DNA from: an uncultured Fidelibacterota bacterium
GTDB lineage: Bacteria > Fidelibacterota > Marinisomatia > Marinisomatales > UBA1611
Direction: 5' to 3'
Assembly: GCA_937893835.1 (NCBI GenBank)
Contig: CALCSS010000238.1
Coordinates: 1-5,484, forward strand
Length of the DNA stretch: 5,484 bases
Part shown: one piece after another, positions 1 through 5,484 of the stretch
Layout of the letters: each line of letters opens with the position of its first letter
How positions within the stretch are numbered: position 1 is the stretch's first letter
Made by a program: the position numbers and the translations under genes
The notes under the pieces: model-generated
Told to the model about the DNA's origin: nothing
Database searches by the model: none
What the model saw: the letters and a program-made list of their open reading frames with translations, nothing else

Positions 1-488
1 TTGATATCCTCCTTGTAAACTGGAACATCTAACTTCTTCCCAAGAATATAGAGTTGGTCAATCGCTGCAGGCCGATATATATCAGCAGCAACCAACATAA
101 CTGATTTCCCTGATTCTTTCAACATCAGAGCAAGTTTCCCAGCAGTAGTTGTCTTCCCAGCACCCTGCAATCCAGTCAATAATATGACAGAGGGTTTGTT
201 TTTCAGTTCCAAATCATTTTTTTCAGAACCTAGTAGACCAGCTAGCTCATCTCGAATGATCTTTATAAACTGTTCTCCTGGCTTGATTGAATTAAGAACC
301 TTGGTACCGGTCACCTTTTTCTCAACCCTAGAAATAAAGGATTTAACAACTTTAAAATTCACATCTGCATCAATAAGTGTTCTGCGAATTTGTCGAACGG
401 TCTCATTGACATTAGAATCCGTTATCTTTCCAAGACCACGGATAGTTTTAAAGATCGTTTGAAATTGTTCTGTTATTTGGCCAAACAT
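1..488 (-). CDS. ffh: Signal recognition particle protein Ffh, N-terminal part (cut by window edge)
   Basis: This is the SRP54/Ffh GTPase, which binds 4.5S/SRP RNA and signal sequences on ribosomes and docks with FtsY to deliver membrane proteins co-translationally. My translation of the minus strand gives 162 codons starting MFGQITEQFQTIFKTIRGLG. Residues 1 to about 90 match the N-domain helical bundle, including the conserved stretch RRTLIDADVNFKVVK (36-50). The G domain follows, with the P-loop GLQGAGKTTTAGKLA at 106-120 and the SRP-GTPase signature DIYRPAA at 136-142. The remaining G motifs and the methionine-rich M domain lie beyond position 1; the family is usually about 440-450 residues. 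The ATG at 488-486 is the natural Ffh start, with only a weak AGG (497-495) ahead of it. The gene lies 92 nt downstream of the receptor gene on the same strand. Read-through is possible, but a housekeeping gene most likely has its own promoter. Identity is secure from the motifs. Confidence 0.96.
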   Translation of the reverse strand, partial: MFGQITEQFQTIFKTIRGLGKITDSNVNETVRQIRRTLIDADVNFKVVKSFISRVEKKVTGTKVLNSIKPGEQFIKIIRDELAGLLGSEKNDLELKNKPSVILLTGLQGAGKTTTAGKLALMLKESGKSVMLVAADIYRPAAIDQLYILGKKLDVPVYKEDI

Positions 489-580
489 TGGTAACCTAAC
501 TTAAATATAACTAGAAAAGAAAAGACAGAACCTGACAAATGTAATTGGCATAAAATTATGAGTAATCCTCATCCAATATA

Positions 581-2911
581 TTAAAGTTGACACTTTATGG
601 TGAACCCAGTTTGTCGAGGATCTGCATAACTTTCAAATAACTGCTTGGTATAAGTTGGAGGTATAAGCCCAAAATAAAAACCGCGCGTAGTATATCTTTC
701 ATCAAAGATATTTCTACTCCAGAAAGTTATGGTCATAGCTTTGTTCATTTTCTTAGAAAGTGACAGATCTGTCGTAGAATATGAGGTGGATCTTTCATTA
801 TGGCTGTCCGAATAGTAATAATCACTTTTAAAATTTGTTACCAAGTAACTCGTTAATCCCCAACTACTTTCATAAGTTAGATTCATGGACCCACTAAATT
901 TAGGAGCCATCGCTGCTCCTCTGTTTCCAGCTGATACTTTGACTCCATGAGCAATATAATAGTTATAATTATCAATCCAAGTATCTAGATATGCACCAGA
1001 TAGACCGAGAATGAAATTCTTTGATAATTTAAATTTGTTTTCCATCTCTAGACCATTGATAGTTCCTGACCCTGCATTGCTGGTATAATAGATAAAACTA
1101 TTTGGGTCCCCTTCAACTTGTTGACTTGATATTGAAACTTGCTGATCTCGCCTGAAACCATAAAAATATGTAATATTTGATCGAAGGATGTGGGTCTTAT
1201 GCTTCAATCCAATTTCTGTAGTAACCAATGCTTCTGGCTCATAGGAGCGATTTGCAATTTGAAGATAGGGCTGTTGATTCACTCCTCCTGATTTATAACC
1301 CTTTGCAATGCTACTAGTAAACCTAGTAGCATTACTTTTCTTAAAGACCAAGGATACCCTGTATCCTGTCATAAGATGGTCATTATGGAAACTTACTGTT
1401 GGCAACTCAACTGGTTCCCAGGACTCATCTACTCCAATTGTCGTACCAAAATAGTCCATGATATTCTTCTCTATACGAAAGTTGGTTGAGAGTTTTACTT
1501 TAGAAGAAAGGGCGAGACCAAATTGAGCATAACTTGATATAACCTCAAAATCAAATTTGCTGTTTGCACCAGTACCCAAACCACCAAACAAATAGCCAAT
1601 TGCCTGATCTAACTCTTCCATATCCTTATAGAACATCCCAAGAATAATGTCATTAATGGAGATACGGAATTCCTGAGCAATATTTTTTCGATCCTTTTTA
1701 TTATTATCATAAAACTTATATGACCATCCCTCTGTTAAAGGATCAAATTCATGCTTCTCATACCAATAACTATCATTGGCCCAATCACCATCATAAGAAT
1801 GTATAAGATCTGTTTTTGATGATGATGTTATGCTTGTCAAGGTCATACCCTCACTGAGGGACATATGAATACGCATAGACCCACCTACGGTTCTCTGACT
1901 ATCTTCACCATCATCATCTGAATAGGTTTTATAGTTTGTATTGTTATCAGGCGCCCAAGCATCATAGCCATTGGCCATATTTGCATAAATGAGAGTGCTG
2001 AGAATATTGATATTATTAGAAGGTTTATATTTTACCTTGATCCTGGAAAACAATTCTGCTCTTTTATTAGAGTCACTTATTTCTTTTAGAATATTATTCC
2101 TAAAACCATTTGAATAGTTATAGGTTCCCGACATACGTATTCCAAGATTTTCATGCATCTTAAAATTAATTGCATTACTGATTAATACATGATTATCTGT
2201 TCCACGACTGAATAAATATGAATCTTCAAAATAATCCTTGGGCTCTTGTGACCGTATGCTAATAAGACCTGCTAATGAATTTGATCCAAATACTGATGAC
2301 ATAGGTCCTTTGAAGATTTCTATCTGCTTTAGATCAAAGAGATGTCCTACCATTCCTAAACCACTTAGATCAATATCATCAATTATGAAACCAACAGAGA
2401 AATTTGGTGCACCCTCTCCAAAATAATGACTTCTTTCCCCAATACCACGAATTTGAAAATATCTTGGGCGGCTTGTACCACCTGCCCAGGTCAAATTGGG
2501 GATTTGGTGCGTCAATGTTTGAAAATGGTGTGCTGACGACTTTTTTATTTCATTATTTGTGATCACTGATACACTGTGGCTTAATCTTTGAAGTGACTCA
2601 TCATTTAAACCACTATATACCACAATCTCGTCTACATTAATCGGGTATGGCTTAAGTAAAATAATCATATCCTTTGTAGCATCCTGGGTCAAGGTCTTAT
2701 ATCCTAAATGAGAGAACTCAATTTTTGCACCAACGGGGATATCGATACTAAACTGACCTAGCCTATTGGTTGATGTACCACCACCATCTACAACAACATT
2801 TGCTCCGACAATAGCCTTGCCATCATCCTGGCTAATTACTTTCCCCTTGATCTGTGAGAAAAGACTTGTCGTAAAAAGAAGAACTAAACAAAAAATAACC
2901 TTATAAGACAT
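581..2911 (-). CDS. TonB-dependent outer-membrane receptor, TPP-riboswitch controlled; probable thiamine (or precursor) transporter
   Basis: A complete 776-residue TonB-dependent receptor, which would import a scarce substrate across the outer membrane using TonB-ExbBD energy. Residues 1 to about 19 form a signal peptide (SYK, hydrophobic core, then SLFSQ). Residues 21-90 resemble a carboxypeptidase-regulatory-like domain (GKVISQDDGKAIVGANVVVD, later FSHLGYKTL). A TonB-box-like DEIVVYSG sits at 94-101. The plug, about 105-222, contains QIRGIGERS (153-161), GFIIDDIDLSG (174-184) and IEIFKGPMSSVFGSNSLAG (197-215). The rest is beta-barrel, ending with the typical RNIFDERYTTRGF near the C-terminus. 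An acidic segment SDDDGED (331-337) probably lies in an extracellular loop. The substrate is inferred from the TPP riboswitch touching its ATG, as for thiamine-regulated receptors (Omr1 type) described in Bacteroidota. No thiamine-binding motif can be read from the protein itself. No PnuT or thiamine kinase gene is adjacent. The protein ends CQL rather than with an aromatic residue. Confidence 0.93.
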   Translation of the reverse strand: MSYKVIFCLVLLFTTSLFSQIKGKVISQDDGKAIVGANVVVDGGGTSTNRLGQFSIDIPVGAKIEFSHLGYKTLTQDATKDMIILLKPYPINVDEIVVYSGLNDESLQRLSHSVSVITNNEIKKSSAHHFQTLTHQIPNLTWAGGTSRPRYFQIRGIGERSHYFGEGAPNFSVGFIIDDIDLSGLGMVGHLFDLKQIEIFKGPMSSVFGSNSLAGLISIRSQEPKDYFEDSYLFSRGTDNHVLISNAINFKMHENLGIRMSGTYNYSNGFRNNILKEISDSNKRAELFSRIKVKYKPSNNINILSTLIYANMANGYDAWAPDNNTNYKTYSDDDGEDSQRTVGGSMRIHMSLSEGMTLTSITSSSKTDLIHSYDGDWANDSYWYEKHEFDPLTEGWSYKFYDNNKKDRKNIAQEFRISINDIILGMFYKDMEELDQAIGYLFGGLGTGANSKFDFEVISSYAQFGLALSSKVKLSTNFRIEKNIMDYFGTTIGVDESWEPVELPTVSFHNDHLMTGYRVSLVFKKSNATRFTSSIAKGYKSGGVNQQPYLQIANRSYEPEALVTTEIGLKHKTHILRSNITYFYGFRRDQQVSISSQQVEGDPNSFIYYTSNAGSGTINGLEMENKFKLSKNFILGLSGAYLDTWIDNYNYYIAHGVKVSAGNRGAAMAPKFSGSMNLTYESSWGLTSYLVTNFKSDYYYSDSHNERSTSYSTTDLSLSKKMNKAMTITFWSRNIFDERYTTRGFYFGLIPPTYTKQLFESYADPRQTGFTIKCQL

Positions 2912-3002
2912 TTTGTCTCCCTACGCTGGCATGATCCAGATCAGGTCAATGGGTTTATTCTCAGCCGTTTGATCTGGTACAAAACGGCACCCCTGACTAA
3001 AA
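2912..3002 (-). promoter_or_regulatory. TPP riboswitch (THI element)
   Basis: Read on the minus strand, this leader carries all the conserved blocks of the TPP aptamer in order: AGGGGTGCC (2994-2986), GGCTGAGA (2966-2959), ACCC (2954-2951), and ACCTGATCTGG followed by ATGCCAGCGTAGGGA (2946-2918). Helices I can pair by hand are P1 GUC/GAC (2997-2995 with 2917-2915), P2 GGGU/ACCC (2992-2989 with 2954-2951), P3 GCCGUUU/AAACGGC (2988-2982 with 2970-2964, 11-nt loop), P4 CCUG/UAGG (2945-2942 with 2923-2920) and P5 CUGG/CCAG (2939-2936 with 2929-2926). The 3' half closely resembles the E. coli thiM aptamer as I recall it. TPP binding is expected to switch off the receptor gene, whose ATG begins at 2911. 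No intrinsic terminator or separate anti-sequestor helix fits between aptamer and ATG. Confidence 0.96.
2917..2922 (-). promoter_or_regulatory. Shine-Dalgarno site of the receptor gene, embedded in the riboswitch
   Basis: The hexamer AGGGAG ends 5 nt before the receptor ATG, which is good spacing. It is also the conserved GUAGGGA block of the TPP aptamer: AGG (2922-2920) forms the 3' strand of P4, and the last G (2917) pairs in P1. Ligand-stabilised folding would therefore hide the ribosome site directly. It supports the ATG at 2911 as the true start. Confidence 0.8.
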
Positions 3003-3014
3003 TCAAATTAAAAA

Positions 3015-3020
3015 ATTATA
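3015..3020 (-). promoter_or_regulatory. Candidate -10 box (TATAAT) for the riboswitch-receptor transcript
   Basis: On the minus strand a perfect TATAAT occupies 3020-3015. A start site about 7 nt downstream, near 3008, would place the first transcribed bases just ahead of the aptamer's P1 helix (5' strand up to 3002), which is what a compact riboswitch leader needs. The -35 position at 17-nt spacing reads TAAAGA, only a 3/6 match to TTGACA. The region is very AT-rich, so a chance match is possible. Confidence 0.45.
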
Positions 3021-3088
3021 TTAACTAATTAAATGCTTCTTTAGATTGTTTTGCATGGAAAACAGTATTCCTTTTTTTTAATATACTT

Positions 3089-3092
3089 GGAG
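3089..3092 (+). promoter_or_regulatory. Shine-Dalgarno site (GGAG) of the OPT transporter gene
   Basis: GGAG lies 5 nt upstream of the ATG at 3098 and fixes that codon as the start, in agreement with the hydrophilic N-terminus followed directly by the first conserved OPT membrane segment. I could not identify a convincing plus-strand promoter between 3003 and 3088. A TATACT at 3082-3087 sits too close to the ATG to leave this site in the transcript. Confidence 0.7.
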
Positions 3093-3097
3093 CTATA

Positions 3098-5002
3098 ATG
3101 TTAGATAATTCTTCTACCATCCCAGAAATCAATCTAAGAGTGATATTAATTGGCATTGTTCTTTCAGTTGTAATGGGTGCAGCAAACGTCTATTTAGGAT
3201 TGAAAGCAGGCATGACAGTTTCAGCCTCCATTCCTGCAGCTGTTATTGGAATGGTCATACTCAGACAAATTCGGGTATTCAATAAGGAATCAAATGCTGA
3301 TTCCATTCTTGAGGCAAATCAAATCCAAACCGCTGCATCTGCTGGTGAGTCCCTTGCTGCCGGCATTATTTTCACAATGCCGGCACTGATACTTATTGGT
3401 GTTTGGAAAGAGTTTGACACGATACTGACCACCGTTATCGCATTTACAGGGGGTCTATTAGGCATTTTGTTCATGATACCAATGAGAAAGGTCTTTATTG
3501 TAAAAAATGAGGATAACCTTCAATACCCAGAAGGTTTGGCATGTGCATCTGTCCTTGAGGCTGGTCAAGATATAGGAAGTTCAAATAATGCTGGCTTGGT
3601 TATAAAAGGTACATTGATAGGTGGAGCGTTCAAGATCTTAATTTCCTTTTTTGGAGTATTAAAGGGTGTTCTAGAGGGAGCTATGTTAATCGGTAATAGA
3701 ATCTTTTTCTTTGGAGGAGATATCTCACCCGCTTTGTTAGCAGTTGGATTTATTGTAAGACTTAATATTGCTATTCTTATTTTTATTGGTGGTTTTTTAG
3801 GGTGGCTAGTTGGGATACCATTATTAGGTCATGGACTTGAATATGCTTCAGACCCTCTTGAAGGGGCGTCGGTCCTATGGTCAACAAAAATTAGATATGT
3901 TGGTGTGGGTGCAATGGTTATAGGTGGAATATCCTCTATTTTCAAGGTCCGAAAAGGTTTAGTAGATGCAATCAAGATATTGGTAGATAGTCAGAAGGGA
4001 ACTATACAAAATGACATTCCTGATAATGAACGTGATATACCTGCAAGAGCAATAAATATTTTCTCGGCCTTGGCAGTGTCTTTGGTTGGAGGAGTTTACT
4101 ACTATATCACTAATGATATGGCTATCACAATTGTCACAACAATTATCATGATCATTATGGCATTCTTCTTTACCGCTGTAGCTTCCTACATTGTTGGACT
4201 GGTGGGCAATTCTAACTCACCTGTTTCAGGAATGACAATAACAGCAGTATTGTTTACTGGTGGGCTTCTCTACATTTTTGGTTTTTCAGGCACAGAGGGA
4301 ATGGTGGCAACCCTTGGAGTTGCAGCAATAGTCTGTTGTGCTGCTTGCACATCGGGAGATGTATGCAATGACCTTAAAACAGGTCAGATAGTTGGAGCTA
4401 GTCCCTACAGACAGCAGATAATGCAGATAATTGGTGTTGGTGTTGCATCGCTTGTAATGGCCCCTATCCTTCAACTCCTTCATGAGAACACTCCTGGTGG
4501 AATTGGTGGTAGAGAATTGGCGGCACCGCAGGCTGGACTCTTTGCAAGCCTTGCTGATGGTTTTTTCGGTAAGGGTAATCTACCATTGGATATGGTGGCA
4601 ATTGGAGCAGTCTTAGGAATTCTCATTCTCATTGTGGATTCTTTGCTCTTCAATAAGAATAGATCAGGAGAGTTTAGGCTTCATCTTATGCCTATAGCAG
4701 TAGGGATGTACCTGCCATTTGGACTTTCTACCCCCATTTTAGTAGGTGGTTTGTTGGCACATTTTATATTAACAAAAACCAATGCCACTAGGGAACCCGA
4801 TAGCATATTGCAAAACGGTGTTCTACTATCATCTGGCCTTATAGCAGGTGAATCCTTGATGGGTATTTTATTGGCATTTGTTGCAAGTGCAGGAATAAAG
4901 AATATAGATCTTGGTCTACAGCCTGACCTCGTAACAGGCCTGACAATGATTAGTGCAGTTATCACGATTTGGTGGCTATACCATCATTCAAGAACCGAAT
5001 AA
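3098..5002 (+). CDS. OPT-family (oligopeptide transporter) inner-membrane protein
   Basis: A complete 634-residue polytopic membrane protein of the OPT superfamily, proton-coupled importers of oligopeptides or, in the YSL branch, metal chelates. Family motifs are clear: GAANVYLGLKAGMTVSASIP (27-46), QIQTAASAGESLAAGIIF (75-92), YPEGLACASVLEAG (143-156), GLVGNSNSPVSGMTI (367-381), SGDVCNDLKTGQIVGASPY (419-437) and a late GLIAGESLMGILLA (580-593). Hydrophobic stretches run throughout and would form well over ten membrane helices, broken by a charged loop near 284-317 (KVRKGLVDAIK to DNERDIPA). The length fits bacterial members of the family. The start at 3098 has a good GGAG. The gene is divergent from the thiamine receptor and not under its riboswitch; the adenosine deaminase-family gene follows after 5 nt, so co-transcription is likely. 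The substrate cannot be told from sequence; peptides are a default guess. A cluster of four cysteines (413, 414, 417, 423) is notable. Confidence 0.94.
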   Translation: MLDNSSTIPEINLRVILIGIVLSVVMGAANVYLGLKAGMTVSASIPAAVIGMVILRQIRVFNKESNADSILEANQIQTAASAGESLAAGIIFTMPALILIGVWKEFDTILTTVIAFTGGLLGILFMIPMRKVFIVKNEDNLQYPEGLACASVLEAGQDIGSSNNAGLVIKGTLIGGAFKILISFFGVLKGVLEGAMLIGNRIFFFGGDISPALLAVGFIVRLNIAILIFIGGFLGWLVGIPLLGHGLEYASDPLEGASVLWSTKIRYVGVGAMVIGGISSIFKVRKGLVDAIKILVDSQKGTIQNDIPDNERDIPARAINIFSALAVSLVGGVYYYITNDMAITIVTTIIMIIMAFFFTAVASYIVGLVGNSNSPVSGMTITAVLFTGGLLYIFGFSGTEGMVATLGVAAIVCCAACTSGDVCNDLKTGQIVGASPYRQQIMQIIGVGVASLVMAPILQLLHENTPGGIGGRELAAPQAGLFASLADGFFGKGNLPLDMVAIGAVLGILILIVDSLLFNKNRSGEFRLHLMPIAVGMYLPFGLSTPILVGGLLAHFILTKTNATREPDSILQNGVLLSSGLIAGESLMGILLAFVASAGIKNIDLGLQPDLVTGLTMISAVITIWWLYHHSRTE

Positions 5003-5007
5003 TCAGA

Positions 5008-5484
5008 ATGAGATCAATTTCCCAAAAATTACTTGTACAATTGCCAAAGGTAGAATTGCATTGTCATCTAGATGGTAGCCTCAGGACTAAATCTATAATC
5101 GAGCAAGCTACAATAGAGAAGGTAAAACTACCATTCCAAAGCATTAGGGATTTGGATAAATACCTTCGCATTGGGAAAAATCGTGGATCATTAGAAGATT
5201 ACATCAAACGTTTTGACATAACATTGAGCGTAATGCAAACACCACAAGCACTTTTTCGTTTTGCATTTGAATTAATTGAAGACGTGGCAAAAGAAAATGT
5301 TCGTTATATTGAGGTCCGCTACTCTCCTATCCTTCATACAAAAAAAGGAATGACCTTGGACAATGCTATAGAGGCTGTTCAAAAAGGTCTGAAAAAAGGA
5401 GAGAAAGCTTATGGAGTACAATCTGGCATTATTGTATGTGGCATTAGGCATATCTCTCCAGAAGCATCATTAAAATTAGCTGAT
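5008..5484 (+). CDS. Adenosine deaminase-family protein, N-terminal part (cut by window edge)
   Basis: The open frame from ATG 5008 to the window end gives 159 codons of a metal-dependent adenosine deaminase-like amidohydrolase, a TIM-barrel enzyme expected to deaminate adenosine to inosine, or a related purine nucleoside, in the cytoplasm. The start reads MRSISQKLLVQLPKVELHCH, followed by LDGSLR; His18 and His20 form the HxH zinc-binding pair, and LDGSLR (21-26) is the usual continuation. YIEVRYSPILHT (100-111) and CGIRHISPEAS (144-154) are further family motifs. The later zinc ligand and catalytic Glu/Asp residues are beyond the window; full-length members have about 330-350 residues. The start lies 5 nt after the OPT stop with no clear Shine-Dalgarno site, which suggests translational coupling to the transporter gene. 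Related activities such as adenine or aminofutalosine deaminase cannot be excluded from this half, so I assign no gene symbol. Confidence 0.92.
   Translation, partial: MRSISQKLLVQLPKVELHCHLDGSLRTKSIIEQATIEKVKLPFQSIRDLDKYLRIGKNRGSLEDYIKRFDITLSVMQTPQALFRFAFELIEDVAKENVRYIEVRYSPILHTKKGMTLDNAIEAVQKGLKKGEKAYGVQSGIIVCGIRHISPEASLKLAD

Noticed and set aside
184..462. A 92-codon plus-strand open frame.
   Set aside because: It lies entirely antisense to the clear Ffh coding sequence, and its translation shows no recognisable motif.
558..572. Inverted repeat ATGAG-5 nt-CTCAT between the receptor stop and ffh, followed on the minus strand by AATTTTA; possible terminator.
   Set aside because: Only 5 bp with few G-C pairs and a short, interrupted T run; too weak to call an intrinsic terminator in such AT-rich sequence.
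489..580. Possible ffh promoter on the minus strand (TTGTCA and a downstream TATATT).
   Set aside because: The two boxes are about 23 nt apart, too far for a standard sigma-70 promoter, and the proper-spaced hexamer is a poor match.
2238..2426. A 62-codon plus-strand open frame.
   Set aside because: It lies antisense to the plug-domain coding region of the receptor and is a shadow of that conserved sequence.
2993..3022. Plus-strand promoter for the OPT gene: CTGACT (2993-2998), 18-nt spacer, TATATT (3017-3022).
   Set aside because: The boxes are imperfect, and overlap the riboswitch DNA and the opposing TATAAT; the match is within what AT-rich sequence gives by chance.
4286..4965. Two minus-strand open frames (65 and 94 codons).
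   Set aside because: Both are antisense to the OPT transporter's conserved membrane segments and have no independent coding support.

Overview
The window looks like a chromosomal segment from an AT-rich Gram-negative bacterium. A TonB-dependent receptor with an N-terminal carboxypeptidase-regulatory-like domain, of the style common in the Bacteroidota/FCB group, indicates an outer membrane. Two starts have good Shine-Dalgarno sequences (GGGAG and GGAG, each 5 nt from the ATG), which is not typical of classical Bacteroidota. Together with the flavour of the Ffh N-terminus, this makes me lean towards an FCB-group lineage such as Marinimicrobia (SAR406). That placement is inference from family resemblance only.

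Layout: (1) 1-488, minus strand: the N-terminal 162 codons of the signal recognition particle GTPase Ffh, cut by the window edge. (2) 489-580: a short AT-rich spacer. (3) 581-2911, minus strand: a complete 776-residue TonB-dependent outer-membrane receptor. (4) 2912-3002, minus strand: a near-canonical TPP (thiamine pyrophosphate) riboswitch directly abutting the receptor's start codon, with a perfect TATAAT -10 box just upstream. (5) 3098-5002, plus strand: a complete 634-residue OPT-family (oligopeptide transporter) membrane protein, divergently transcribed. (6) 5008-5484, plus strand: the first 159 codons of an adenosine deaminase-family protein, starting 5 nt after the OPT stop and running off the window.

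How it works together: the riboswitch assigns the otherwise anonymous receptor to thiamine (or thiamine-precursor) uptake across the outer membrane, shut off when cellular TPP is high. The Shine-Dalgarno sequence lies inside the conserved 3' end of the aptamer, so repression is probably by direct occlusion of the ribosome site, without a separate expression platform. The divergent OPT-adenosine deaminase pair is probably one transcription unit, plausibly for peptide and nucleoside scavenging. I saw no mobile element, CRISPR array, tRNA or rRNA. No gene here belongs to an unknown system; the most interesting element is the compact riboswitch-receptor unit.
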